This document shows positions 1-8,033 of a DNA stretch of 15,119 nt, in pieces (positions within the stretch are counted from its first letter, which is position 1; each line of letters opens with the position of its first letter). Position numbers and translations under genes: made by a program. Below the pieces are notes generated by a model. That model was not told the origin of the DNA. It ran no database searches and was given only the letters and a program-made list of their open reading frames with translations. The stretch is taken from NCBI GenBank assembly GCA_041661865.1, contig JBAZTO010000071.1:1-15119 (forward strand). The letters are read 5' to 3'. Source of the stretch: JBAZTO01 sp041661865 (GTDB lineage: Bacteria > Planctomycetota > Phycisphaerae > SM23-33).

Positions 1-2
1 GG

Positions 3-257
3 AGTTTATCGCCTGAGAGGACCCCAGCAGAGCGGCGCCAAAAGAAAGGCCAAGCCGCTGTCACGGCCCGGCCCTCTGCTGTACGTCCTGCCCCAAGGCG
101 CTCGGGTCGCACTCCTGCGGAGCCCTGTCCTCCCAAGGGCGCCAAGACTATACCCGCCAAGGTGCCGTATCGTCGACCGCCAGAACACCCCTGGAACAAG
201 TTCCGCCTGCGTGGCTCGAGGCCCCCAAAGGCGGACATTCCTATTTTGGCCAACTAG
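3..257 (+). CDS. C-terminal fragment of an insertion-sequence transposase (5' truncated by window edge)
   Basis: An open frame runs from the first bases to a TAG at 255-257 and has no start codon in the window, so only about the last 84 residues are visible. They are rich in Arg, Pro and Lys, with the stretch RRPPEHPWNKFRLRG near the end, a basic tail of the kind I associate with integrase-type (DDE) transposases. No catalytic residue is visible. The reading frame overlaps the first of two terminal repeats at 231-276, as expected for a transposase gene that runs to the end of its element. The family cannot be fixed from this fragment; an IS21-like or related rve-type element is a guess. The frame could also be a non-coding remnant. 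Confidence 0.45.
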   Translation, partial: SLSPERTPAERRQKKGQAAVTARPSAVRPAPRRSGRTPAEPCPPKGAKTIPAKVPYRRPPEHPWNKFRLRGSRPPKADIPILAN

Positions 258-276
258 CGGACATTTCTACTTTGGC
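231..276. repeat. Tandem terminal repeats of the insertion sequence
   Basis: The copies are 231-250 and 257-276, with a 26-base period and differences at only two positions (10 and 14 of the unit). They are likely transposase-binding sites at the element end. The first copy is inside the transposase frame and the second begins at the last base of its stop codon. Confidence 0.6.
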
Positions 277-308
277 TTGACATCGAGCCGCGGGCGCCGG
301 CTGCGTGC

Positions 309-3300
309 TCAGGGCGCGGCGCGATCGCCGGGGCCGGCCAGTTCCGGAGCGGGTTCCTGGGCCGAAAGGGCCGCATTCTCGCCCTCGCCCATCATCCGCT
401 TGTGGATCCACACGCGAAGGTGATCGATCGTCACATAGAAAACCGGCGTGATGTACAAGGTCAGCATCTGCGAGAACAGCAGGCCGCCGACGACCGCCAG
501 GCCCAGAGGCTGGCGAGACTCCGCGCCGGCGCCCAGGCCCATCGCGATCGGGATGCCGGCCATCAGTGCCGCCATCGTCGTCATCATGATCGGGCGGAAG
601 CGGACCATGCAGGCCTCGTGGATGGCCTCGAGCGGGGACTTGTTCTCCTTACGCTGGGCCTCGAGGGCAAAGTCCACCATCATGATGCCGTTCTTCTTGA
701 CCAGGCCCACCAGCATGATGATGCCCACGAAGGAGTAGATCGACAGTTCCTTGCCGAAGAACAACAGGGTCAGCAGCGCCCCGAAACCCGCGAATGGCAA
801 GGCCGACAGAATGGTGATGGGGTGATAGAAACTCTCGTACAGGATGCCCAGCACCACATAAATGACCACGATGGCCAGCACCAGCAGCCAGCCCATGCTC
901 GACAGCGAGCTTTGGAAGGCCTGGGCGGTGCCCTGGAAGCTGGCGCTCATCCCGCGCGGCATGGAGGCATGCGTGATGGCGTTGACCTGGTCGATGGCGG
1001 CGCCCAGCGAGACGCCGCTCTTGAGGTTGAAGGAGATCGTCACCGACGGCAATTGCCCCGAGTGATTGATGCTCAGGGGCCCCACGTCCTCGCGCAGGCG
1101 GGTCAGGGACTTCAGCGGCACCAGTTTCTGGCCCGAATCCTGCGACGACCGCACGTAAAGCATCGACAGCAGCGAGGGGTTGGTCTGGTACTTCTTATCC
1201 AGTTCCATGATCACGGCGTACTGGTTGTCCGGCGTGAGAATGGTCGAAACCTGTCGCGAGCCGTAGGCGCTGTACAGGGCCGTCTCGATCTGCTGGGGCG
1301 TCACGCCCATGGTGAAGGCGCGGTCGCGGTCCATCTCGACGCGGACCAGCGGGTTCCGCAGTTGCAGGTCGCTGGTGACGTCCAGGAAGTCGCTCATGCC
1401 GCGGAGCTTGTCCTCCAGGTCGGCCCCGTAGCGAAACAGTTCCGCCGTGTCGGCGCCCTGGAGAGTCAACTGGTACAAACTGCGGGCCTGGCGAGCCCCG
1501 ACGTTGATGGACGGCGGATTGACCAGGAAAACACGCACGCCGGGCACGGTCGAGAGCTTGGCGCGAAGCTGCTCGATCAACTGGTCGGCGCTGAGGGCAC
1601 GCTCCCTGCGCGGCTTGAGTACCAGGAACATGCGCCCCGTGTTGGTGCCCACGCTGCTCATGAACCGCTCGACGCTGGGATCCTTCTGCACGATGTCGGC
1701 CAGTTGCTGCTGGTGGGCCACCATGGCGTCGAAGGAGGCATCCTGGGCCACCTCGGTCTGGACCATGATCTGGTCGCGGTCCTCCGAGGGGATAAAGCCC
1801 TTGGGGATAGCCATGAACAGCACGCCCGTCAGGACCAGGATGGCCAGCGAAAACGCCAGTGTCCAGCCGCGATAGTTGAGGACCTTCCGCAAGGTCCAGT
1901 TATAGAAGTTGAGCATCGCCTGGAAGCCCGCCTCGGTCACCATGTACGCGTGGCCGTGGTGGACCAGTCGCGGATCCTTGAGGAAGCGGCTGCAAAGCAT
2001 GGGCGTCAGCGTCAGCGAGACGGCGCCGCTGACCAGCACCGCCGCGCCGATGGTCACGGAGAACTCGCGGAAAAGCCGCCCCACGATGCCGCCCATGAAC
2101 AGCACGGGGATGAACACCGCCGCCAGCGAGAGAGTCATCGAGACGATCGTGAAGCCGATCTCCCTGGCCCCGTCCAGCGAGGCCTGCCAGCGGCTCTTGC
2201 CCATTTCCATGTGGCGGACGATGTTCTCGAGCATGACGATGGCGTCGTCGACAACAAAGCCCACGCTGAGGGTCAATGCCATCAGCGAGAGGTTGTCCAG
2301 GCTGTAGTCCAGCATGTACATCACGGCGAAGGTGCCGACGATGGACATGGGCAGCGTCAGGCTGGGAATGACGGTGGCTGAGAAGTTCCGCAGAAACAGG
2401 AAGATCACCAGGATCACCAGCGCCAACGTCAGCAGCAGCGTGAACTGCACGTCGGCGAAGGACTCCTTGATGTTCGTGCTGCTGTCGCGCAGAACATCCA
2501 ACGAGACCGAGGAGGGCAGTTTTTCGCGGAAGACCGGCAACAAGGCCCTGACGTCGCGGGCGACTTCGACCGTGTTGGTGCCCGGCTGCTTCTGGACAGC
2601 CAGCACGATGGCCCGGTCACGCGATCCCGCCTTGGAATACCAGGCGGCGGTCTTGTCATTCTCCACGCTGTCGATGGCTGAGCCGATGTCGGCCAGTCGC
2701 ACCGGCTGGCCGTTGCGATAGGCCACCACCAGGGGCATGAACTGCGAGGCGGCCGTCAGTTGCCCGTTGGCCTGCACCGTCGAGATCTTGCTGGGGCCGC
2801 TGAGGATGCCCAGTGGAAGATTGACGTTATTCTGGCCGACCACGTCGGCCACCTCGTCGATGCCGATGCCGCGGTAGGCCATCGCGTAGGGGTCCAGGTC
2901 GATCCGCACCGCGTATTTCTGCGAGCCGAAGACCTGCACCTGCGCCACGCCCGCAACCATCGAGATGCGCTGGGCGATCATCGTTTGCCCCATTTCGTCC
3001 AGCGCGGACATGGGCAGCGTGGGGCTGGTGAGGGCCAGGTAGAGGATCGGCGCATCGGCGGGGTTGACCTTGCGGTAGGAGGGCGGCGTCGGCATGTCGG
3101 CGGGCAAGCGCCGGGCCGCGCGGGCAATAGCGGCCTGGACATCCTGGGCGGCCGCGTCGATGTTGCGGTCAAGTGAAAACTCGATGCTGATGGAAGTCGA
3201 TCCTTGGGCGCTTGAGGAACTCATCGACTCGATGCCGGCGATGGTCGTGAACTCCTTTTCCAGCGGGGTGGCCACGGTCGAGGCCATCGTGTCGGCATTG

Positions 3301-3461
3301 GCGCCAGGGTAGGACGCGCTAACATTGATGGTCGCACGGTCGACGTTGGGCAGGTCGCTGACGGGCAACAGGCGATACGCGATCACGCCGAACAGCAGGA
3401 TGCTCAGCATGCACAGCGTCGTCGCGATGGGCCGGCGAATGAAGATCGATGCGATATTCAT
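309..3461 (-). CDS. RND-family multidrug efflux pump, inner-membrane permease (HAE1/MdtB-like)
   Basis: A proton-driven inner-membrane exporter that would take drugs or other amphiphiles from the periplasm or membrane to an outer-membrane channel. Its 1050 residues are the usual length for the AcrB/MdtB class. Visible features are the N-terminal membrane anchor with FIRRPIATTL (residues 7-16), the porter-domain start YPGA (51-54), the paired proton-relay aspartates in GFVVDDAIVMLEN (Asp405 and Asp406), the conserved lysine in LVKKNGIMMVDFA (about Lys923) and the arginine in RFRPIMMTT (about Arg956). Two blocks of transmembrane segments flank two large periplasmic loops, as in the family. The ATG is preceded by AGGAAAG. 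It lies 103 bases after the adaptor gene and is the last gene of the tetR-adaptor-pump operon. The C-terminal 25 residues are hydrophilic and variable. Substrate cannot be read from sequence. Confidence 0.97.
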   Translation of the reverse strand: MNIASIFIRRPIATTLCMLSILLFGVIAYRLLPVSDLPNVDRATINVSASYPGANADTMASTVATPLEKEFTTIAGIESMSSSSAQGSTSISIEFSLDRNIDAAAQDVQAAIARAARRLPADMPTPPSYRKVNPADAPILYLALTSPTLPMSALDEMGQTMIAQRISMVAGVAQVQVFGSQKYAVRIDLDPYAMAYRGIGIDEVADVVGQNNVNLPLGILSGPSKISTVQANGQLTAASQFMPLVVAYRNGQPVRLADIGSAIDSVENDKTAAWYSKAGSRDRAIVLAVQKQPGTNTVEVARDVRALLPVFREKLPSSVSLDVLRDSSTNIKESFADVQFTLLLTLALVILVIFLFLRNFSATVIPSLTLPMSIVGTFAVMYMLDYSLDNLSLMALTLSVGFVVDDAIVMLENIVRHMEMGKSRWQASLDGAREIGFTIVSMTLSLAAVFIPVLFMGGIVGRLFREFSVTIGAAVLVSGAVSLTLTPMLCSRFLKDPRLVHHGHAYMVTEAGFQAMLNFYNWTLRKVLNYRGWTLAFSLAILVLTGVLFMAIPKGFIPSEDRDQIMVQTEVAQDASFDAMVAHQQQLADIVQKDPSVERFMSSVGTNTGRMFLVLKPRRERALSADQLIEQLRAKLSTVPGVRVFLVNPPSINVGARQARSLYQLTLQGADTAELFRYGADLEDKLRGMSDFLDVTSDLQLRNPLVRVEMDRDRAFTMGVTPQQIETALYSAYGSRQVSTILTPDNQYAVIMELDKKYQTNPSLLSMLYVRSSQDSGQKLVPLKSLTRLREDVGPLSINHSGQLPSVTISFNLKSGVSLGAAIDQVNAITHASMPRGMSASFQGTAQAFQSSLSSMGWLLVLAIVVIYVVLGILYESFYHPITILSALPFAGFGALLTLLFFGKELSIYSFVGIIMLVGLVKKNGIMMVDFALEAQRKENKSPLEAIHEACMVRFRPIMMTTMAALMAGIPIAMGLGAGAESRQPLGLAVVGGLLFSQMLTLYITPVFYVTIDHLRVWIHKRMMGEGENAALSAQEPAPELAGPGDRAAP

Positions 3462-3564
3462 GAACGACTTTCCTGGGTAATCCGTAATTCCGAGCCTGCG
3501 GCGTGGGAGCTTCGAGCCGCCTCCCGTCCATGGCCACCACTTACCACGTACTCCTCTTCGCCTT

Positions 3565-4812
3565 TCACTTCTTGATCTCCACCTTGGCCCCGGGGCCCAG
3601 GCGGAGTTGCCCGTCGGTGACCACCTGCTCGCCGGGGCGGAGGCCCTTGGCGATCACGATGACATCCTCCTGGCCGGGCTTCTGTGCAAAGCCGGGAGCC
3701 AACATCACCTCGCGAATCTCGGCTGTGTTGTCGGGCTTGACGACAAAGACATACTTGCCGTCGCGCCCGGTTTCGACGGCCCGGGAGGGCACGATGATAG
3801 CGTCCTTGCGCATGGTGAGGGTCAGTTTGACCATCAAATACTGGCCCGGCCAAAGGCGCTCGTCCTGGTTTTCAAAACTGGCCCCCAATTGCACGGTGCC
3901 CGTACTCTTGTCGATGGCGTTGTCCACGAAGACCAGCTCGCCGGTTTCCGCCTCAGCCTCTTCGTCGGCCTGCCCCGTGACCAGCTCGGATTCCGAATTC
4001 CGCGAGCCCTGGGGATAGGCGATAACCGTCAGCCCCTTGGGGCTGCCCTGTGTCGTTTGGGTTGACTGGGTCGATTGGGTCTGCGGTGAAGCCTCCTTTT
4101 CCGGGGAGAACTTCTGCACGGCGGGCAGCTCCGACTGCGGGATGCTGAAGAACACCATCGCCGGGCTGATCTTGTTGACCGTCACCAGCGTCGCGTCGTT
4201 GGCCTTGACCAGGTTGCCCTCGTCAACCAGCACGTTGCCCACGCGTCCGTCGACGGGGCTGCGGATGGAACAATTCTCCAGGTCCAGCCGGGCCCGCTCG
4301 AGCATGGCGGCGTCGGCGCGGGCGGCGGCCTCCAGCGACTCGGCGTCAGCGGCGGCCTTGTCCAGCGACTCCTCGGCCGAGATGCCCTTCTTGAACAGCG
4401 ACTGCTCGCGAAGTACGCCCTTGCGGGCATTCTCCGCCAGCGCGTTGTCACGATCCAGCGCCGCCTGGGCCCCGTCCACGGCGGCCTTGAACGGGCGCGG
4501 GTCGATGGTAAACAGCAGATCGCCCGCGCGGACGTTCTGACCCTTCTTGAAGTGCACCTTCGTGATCGCGCCGTTGACCTGCGAGCGGACGGCCACCGAC
4601 GAGTCGGCCGCCACCGTGCCAAATGTGGTGATTTCCACAGGCACCGACGCCGTCGCAACCGTGGCGACCGTGACGGGCACGGGCTTGCTGCCGCCGCGAG
4701 ACTGCTCGGATGATTTCGAGCACGAGAAGGCCAGGCCCGAGAGGGCCATCGCCGCCGCCGCCAACCAGACCACGCGCGCCCGCCCTGCAACCGTTAACCG
4801 GATCGATTTCAA
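3565..4812 (-). CDS. RND efflux periplasmic adaptor (membrane fusion protein, MdtA-like)
   Basis: Links the inner-membrane pump to an outer-membrane channel across the periplasm. The 415 residues show an N-terminal hydrophobic segment ending SGLAFSC (Cys31, a possible but imperfect lipobox), the first lipoyl half with SQVNGAITKVHFKKGQNV (about 77-94), an alpha-hairpin rich in Ala and Glu (about 105-180), the second lipoyl half SPVDGRVGNVLVDEGNLV (about 185-202), then beta-barrel and membrane-proximal domains (NAIDKSTGTVQLGASFEN; PGQYLMVKL; VPSRAV). The start is TTG at 4812, overlapping the tetR stop in a TTGA arrangement, with AAAGGAG correctly spaced upstream, so it is probably translationally coupled to tetR. 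Two low-complexity inserts are odd: a Gln/Thr/Ser stretch (about 242-255) and an acidic stretch (about 282-292), both in the barrel region. Confidence 0.95.
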   Translation of the reverse strand: MKSIRLTVAGRARVVWLAAAAMALSGLAFSCSKSSEQSRGGSKPVPVTVATVATASVPVEITTFGTVAADSSVAVRSQVNGAITKVHFKKGQNVRAGDLLFTIDPRPFKAAVDGAQAALDRDNALAENARKGVLREQSLFKKGISAEESLDKAAADAESLEAAARADAAMLERARLDLENCSIRSPVDGRVGNVLVDEGNLVKANDATLVTVNKISPAMVFFSIPQSELPAVQKFSPEKEASPQTQSTQSTQTTQGSPKGLTVIAYPQGSRNSESELVTGQADEEAEAETGELVFVDNAIDKSTGTVQLGASFENQDERLWPGQYLMVKLTLTMRKDAIIVPSRAVETGRDGKYVFVVKPDNTAEIREVMLAPGFAQKPGQEDVIVIAKGLRPGEQVVTDGQLRLGPGAKVEIKK

Positions 4813-5585
4813 GATCTGACTCCTTTGATCGTTCCCGCCGAGCGGCTTGCGCGCCGCGGCGAGAGGTGGTTCTTATGATTCCGCCTGCGGTCACCCCCGC
4901 CGGCCCGGCCAGCGGAGGCCGGCGCCCCGGCGCCGTTGCAGAACAACTCGACAATGACCTCGTGTGACCGCATCACCTCCGGGGCATCGGCCAGCCCATG
5001 CGAACGGGCGCGGAGCATGCCCATGAGAACGTTGGCCAGGATCTCGCCGGGCAGATCGTTGCGGATGATCCCTTCCTCGATCCCGCGGGCAAGGATGCGT
5101 CCGACGGCCTGGATCAGCCTGTGGCGTTTGAGCATCCAGCGATTCCGCAGCGCGCCGCGGCAGTCGTGCATCCGTTCGTCCTCGGCCTGCATCATGCGGA
5201 GCAGTTGGCGGCGGCGGTCGTAGAAGTGGCTGATCTCACGGCAGGAGTCCAGCAACTGTTGCTGGAAAGGGACCCCCTGGTCGGTCCGGCTCTCCAGCAG
5301 TTCGCAAAGCTCGTCGAACCCGGCCACGCAGGTTTGAAAGAACAGGTCGTCCTTGTCCCGGAAGTGATTGTAAAGGGTTCCCTTGGCCACCCTGGCCGCG
5401 GCGGCGACGTCGTCCATGGTGATCTCGTGGACGCGCCGCGTGGTGAAAAGCCGCTCGGCGGCCTGCATGATGGCCTGGCGCTTGCGTCCTGTCCCCGCGG
5501 CGGGGGCGTGCCCCACGGGGCTGCGGCGGGCCTTGGCGCCCTTGGCCGGCGGTCCACCATCCTGTATGCCGCCTGAGTTCCTCAT
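4809..5585 (-). CDS. TetR/AcrR-family transcriptional repressor of the efflux operon
   Basis: A dimeric DNA-binding regulator that probably represses its own operon until a ligand binds. The N-terminal helix-turn-helix region is typical (AIMQAAERLF, then EITMDDVAAAARVAKGTLYNHF and RDKDDLFF); the C-terminal ligand-binding region is variable, followed by a basic tail rich in Gly and Arg. I place the start at the ATG 5583-5585 (258 residues). A GTG five codons upstream at 5598-5600 would give 263 residues, but it lies upstream of the best -10 sequence, so it would not be transcribed from that promoter. No Shine-Dalgarno precedes either start. The stop overlaps the adaptor start by four bases. 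Start choice is uncertain; family assignment is secure. Confidence 0.93.
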   Translation of the reverse strand: MRNSGGIQDGGPPAKGAKARRSPVGHAPAAGTGRKRQAIMQAAERLFTTRRVHEITMDDVAAAARVAKGTLYNHFRDKDDLFFQTCVAGFDELCELLESRTDQGVPFQQQLLDSCREISHFYDRRRQLLRMMQAEDERMHDCRGALRNRWMLKRHRLIQAVGRILARGIEEGIIRNDLPGEILANVLMGMLRARSHGLADAPEVMRSHEVIVELFCNGAGAPASAGRAGGGDRRRNHKNHLSPRRASRSAGTIKGVRS

Positions 5586-5591
5586 GACAGC

Positions 5592-5621
5592 ATGGTACAC
5601 TAGACTGACCGGTCAGTTCAA
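5592..5621 (-). promoter_or_regulatory. Promoter of the tetR-adaptor-RND operon
   Basis: Reading on the minus strand, TTGAAC (5616-5621) and TACCAT (5592-5597) are separated by 18 bases and resemble sigma70 -35 and -10 boxes. The first base of the proposed tetR ATG is the seventh base after the -10, where transcription would be expected to begin, so the message may be leaderless. This is a pattern-based call with no experimental support. Confidence 0.5.
5604..5617. promoter_or_regulatory. TetR operator, perfect 14-base palindrome
   Basis: ACTGACCGGTCAGT is fully self-complementary and lies between the -35 and -10 of the promoter, just upstream of tetR. TGACCGGTCA-type palindromes are common targets of TetR/AcrR regulators of efflux operons. 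Binding here would block RNA polymerase, giving negative autoregulation of tetR, adaptor and pump together. Confidence 0.7.
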
Positions 5622-5666
5622 TACCCATCAGAACCCGCAGGACGCCGAGGGGTGGCAGAGGCTTGC

Positions 5667-6185
5667 TTACGAGGCGCCGAGCCGCCCGGCCCCCGTTGCG
5701 TCGTTCTCCACCGGCTCGGTGGTGTAGACCCACCACCGATCCTTGGGATGCTTGCGATTCCTGGCCTGGCGGTCGCAGTACACGGTCATGAGGATCGCAG
5801 CGGCTTGGCGCTCCTGTAGCCGCTGGGGCAACGCCCGCCGGGCGCCCTTCGGGAGTTTTTCAGGTTCCTGGGCTTCCTCGGGGGGTTGGACAACAGGCTC
5901 GGCGAGGATCTTGTACCAGTGCCGCCGCAGGTACATCTCTCCCCCGCCGTTTCGACAGGGACCGCAGGTCTTCCAAACGCCAATGACCCCCGCGACGCGG
6001 TAAGTCTGGTCTCGCCACCTGAAGCGGCCCGGCAGTCCCGGTTCCCCCCGGGCCATCGCGACGGCATCGCCCGTCAGCGGCACAGGGGTTAACGGCTCGC
6101 CGATGAATTCCTGATGGCGGACCTTTCCGGCCAGTTCGGACGAAGGGCCAACGCCCCGTCCCTCTTTGGGAAGTGATTCTGCCAT
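5667..6185 (-). CDS. DUF6504-like protein of unknown function
   Basis: A 172-residue soluble protein with no signal peptide or membrane segment. The pattern HQEFIGEPLTPV (24-35), a short gap, FRWRDQTYRVAGVIGVWK (55-72), an Arg-rich strand ending RRHWYKIL (87-94), and finally VYCDRQ with RWWVYTTEP (135-158) resembles the small beta-rich DUF6504 family. The role of that family is unknown to me. A charged, Pro/Glu-rich linker (about 98-125) separates the two halves, and a CGPC pair (74-77) could bind metal or form a disulphide, though nothing proves it. It ends about 80 bases before tetR on the same strand, but the promoter and operator in that gap suggest separate control. The ATG lacks a strong Shine-Dalgarno. 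Confidence 0.7.
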   Translation of the reverse strand: MAESLPKEGRGVGPSSELAGKVRHQEFIGEPLTPVPLTGDAVAMARGEPGLPGRFRWRDQTYRVAGVIGVWKTCGPCRNGGGEMYLRRHWYKILAEPVVQPPEEAQEPEKLPKGARRALPQRLQERQAAAILMTVYCDRQARNRKHPKDRWWVYTTEPVENDATGAGRLGAS

Positions 6186-6213
6186 AGCCCACCGCCCGTC
6201 ATATCTCTGATCG

Positions 6214-6219
6214 ATTGTA
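6214..6219 (-). promoter_or_regulatory. Possible -10 element for the DUF6504-like gene
   Basis: TACAAT on the minus strand lies 28 bases upstream of the ATG at 6185. I found no convincing -35 at 16 to 18 bases. The same gap (6186-6288) also holds a GC-rich stretch just after the glycosyltransferase stop (about 6271-6288) that can fold on itself and is followed by TTATTTTG, a weak candidate terminator. Confidence 0.3.
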
Positions 6220-6288
6220 CGCGCGCCGCTGGCTCGCAGGGTGGCTTATCCTGCAAAATAACGCGATTGTGGCCGGGGCCGCAGGCCG

Positions 6289-7818
6289 CTACGCATCAAT
6301 ACGAACGGTCGAAGCCTGGGGCTCTTTGGCCAGGGAAGGCACCCGCTGGGCCAGCAGGCTCAGGACTGAGACATAAAAGAAACCGAAGGTGAAGATCACC
6401 AGGAACGGAGTCAGGATGATCGAGCGAACGTCCACGACGCTCAGCACGGTGCAGACGGCCATGTAGAGGCCGAAGAACATTTCCACGTACGGCAGGGCGT
6501 TTTTCTTCCTGCGCCGGCCGGGGGCGACAGGGTTCGGGACGTTCCGGTCGGCGGGGTTGCCATACTTGGGCGTGCGGACGAACTCGCTCTTGCGACCGAA
6601 CAATGCCTCCAGGATCGCCTTGGTGTTGGACAGGCACAGCCCCACGCCCAGGGCCATCATCATCGGCATGTACTTGGCCGCCACCCGCCAGTCGCCAAAC
6701 AACTCCTGCTGGGCCGCACAGTAAAACACGCTTGCCGACAGCGTCGCCAGCGCGAAGACCCCCATGTCCACACAGGTCCGCCAGAACGAATCGGCATCCC
6801 CGGGCCCGCATCGCAGGTACATCGCCGGCAACATCAGTGCAATCATCAGGAGCATGTACAGGTGAAGGCTGAAGCAGCTCAGGTGGAAGAACCCCTCGAC
6901 CTTGACCTTCAGCGGCATGCGGGACATCAGCAGCTTGGGCAGCAGTTTGATGGCCGTCTGGGCGCCGCCCTTGGTCCAGCGGAACTGCTGGGCCTTGAAG
7001 GCGTTCATCTCCGGCGGCAACTCCGCCGGGGCCGCCAACTCGCGAAGGAAGACGAACTTCCAGCCCTTCATCTGGGCGCGGTAGGACAGGTCCAAGTCCT
7101 CGGTCAACGTGTCATGCTGCCAGCCGCCCGCCGAGGCGATGGCCTCTCGCCGCCACGTGCCGGCTGTGCCGTTGAAGCTCATGAAGCGGTCGCTGCGGTT
7201 GCGGGCCACATGCTCGATGGCGAAGTGCCCGTCCAGCAGAATCGCCTGCGAGCGGGTCAGCATGCTGTCGGCGCGATTGAGGTGTTCCCATCGGGTCTGG
7301 ACGGCACAGATCCTGGGGTCGGTGAAGTAGTGGATCGACCGCTTCAGGAAGGTCGGGGCGGGAATGAAGTCGGCGTCGAAAATCGAGATGAACTCGCCCT
7401 TGGCGGTCTTAAGGCCGTTCTCCAGCGCGCCGGCCTTGAAGCCCGTCCGATCGTCGCGGTGGACGTACTCGATGTCAAAACCGCGCTCCCGCGCCTCGGC
7501 GACGGCGGCCTGGGCGATCTGGCAGGTGGAGTCGGTCGAGTCGTCGAGCACCTGGATCTGGAGTTTCTCGCGGGGGTAGTCGATCTCGCAGGTCTTCTCG
7601 ATGATCCGGCGCGCGACAAACTGCTCGTTGTACATGGGCAACTGCACGGTGACGCGGGGCAGCTCGGCGAACAGGCCCTTGGGCGTGGGCACGTCTTTGC
7701 GATGGCGATAGTAAAGGAAGACCAGCACGTAGCGATGAAGCCCATAGAGTGACACCATCGCCAGCGCGAAGGTGTAGACGACCATGAAGATGCTCTTGGC
7801 CAACTCTGACCATTCCAT
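6289..7818 (-). CDS. Membrane-bound family 2 glycosyltransferase (cellulose/mannan synthase-like)
   Basis: A processive-type GT2 enzyme that would polymerise a beta-linked polysaccharide from a nucleotide sugar at the cytoplasmic membrane. The 509 residues begin with a transmembrane helix (about 10-37). The GT-A domain carries the expected motifs: VLDDSTD (90-96), FDAD (Asp148 and Asp150), TED (239-241, catalytic-base region) and QQFRW (277-281, the QxxRW signature). At least four hydrophobic segments follow (about 312-335, 350-368, 384-397 and 445-490). The segment GRKSEFVRTPKYG (408-420) is common in bacterial CslA-like enzymes. No PilZ domain is visible. The ATG at 7818 has GAGGAG about nine bases upstream. 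No export partner or hydrolase is adjacent, so sugar specificity and product are unknown. Confidence 0.93.
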   Translation of the reverse strand: MEWSELAKSIFMVVYTFALAMVSLYGLHRYVLVFLYYRHRKDVPTPKGLFAELPRVTVQLPMYNEQFVARRIIEKTCEIDYPREKLQIQVLDDSTDSTCQIAQAAVAEARERGFDIEYVHRDDRTGFKAGALENGLKTAKGEFISIFDADFIPAPTFLKRSIHYFTDPRICAVQTRWEHLNRADSMLTRSQAILLDGHFAIEHVARNRSDRFMSFNGTAGTWRREAIASAGGWQHDTLTEDLDLSYRAQMKGWKFVFLRELAAPAELPPEMNAFKAQQFRWTKGGAQTAIKLLPKLLMSRMPLKVKVEGFFHLSCFSLHLYMLLMIALMLPAMYLRCGPGDADSFWRTCVDMGVFALATLSASVFYCAAQQELFGDWRVAAKYMPMMMALGVGLCLSNTKAILEALFGRKSEFVRTPKYGNPADRNVPNPVAPGRRRKKNALPYVEMFFGLYMAVCTVLSVVDVRSIILTPFLVIFTFGFFYVSVLSLLAQRVPSLAKEPQASTVRIDA

Positions 7819-7895
7819 GCGGGATATCTCCTCTGCAACTCTCGCGAAGATCGCCCCGCGACTGGGACGCGAATCGACCGCGACGAACCGGAGTC

Positions 7896-7925
7896 ATTCT
7901 ATGGCGGGCGAATGACTTCCGTCAA
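7896..7925 (-). promoter_or_regulatory. Promoter of the glycosyltransferase gene
   Basis: TTGACG (7920-7925) and TAGAAT (7896-7901), read on the minus strand, are 18 bases apart and resemble sigma70 boxes. Transcription would start near 7889, leaving a leader of about 70 bases. It diverges from the guaA promoter. Confidence 0.5.
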
Positions 7926-7958
7926 GCCGCCAATACAATCAGTCAACTTCAGCATTTC

Positions 7959-7987
7959 TTGCCTTAGGCCCCCTCTGACCGTATCAT
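7959..7987 (+). promoter_or_regulatory. Promoter of guaA
   Basis: TTGCCT (7959-7964) and TATCAT (7982-7987) are separated by exactly 17 bases. The start of transcription would be near 7994, giving a leader of about 40 bases that contains the hairpin at 7997-8014. Confidence 0.55.
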
Positions 7988-7996
7988 GCTGCCTTC

Positions 7997-8014
7997 GGCC
8001 CGCACCGGCGGGCC
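7997..8014 (+). other. Hairpin in the guaA leader
   Basis: GGCCCGC and GCGGGCC form a perfect 7-bp stem around the loop ACCG, starting within a few bases of the inferred transcript start and ending about 20 bases before the ATG. It could protect the 5' end or influence translation. It does not resemble a known purine riboswitch. Confidence 0.45.
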
Positions 8015-8033
8015 AGGCAGACAAGGGTGATCC

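Larger units (their letters stand above)
1..282 (+). mobile_element. Right end of an insertion sequence, truncated by the window
   Basis: Two near-identical 20-base direct repeats, 231-250 and 257-276 (18 of 20 identical, both starting GCGGACATT and ending TTTGGC), lie six bases apart at the end of a transposase-like reading frame. Read outward-in on the minus strand the end would begin TGTCAAGCC, compatible with the TGT-type ends of several rve transposase families, which often carry multiple terminal binding sites. The boundary at about 282 is inferred. It lies only 26 bases beyond the stop codon of the convergent RND pump gene. A TTGACA hexamer at 277-282 points outward but no matching -10 was identified. 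Confidence 0.5.

Noticed and set aside
402..2381. Long plus-strand open frame of 659 codons
   Set aside because: It is antisense to the RND pump and its product is a His/Arg/Gln/Asp-rich composition typical of the opposite strand of a high-GC gene.
6862..7752. Plus-strand open frame of 296 codons
   Set aside because: It is antisense to the glycosyltransferase, whose motifs are unambiguous.
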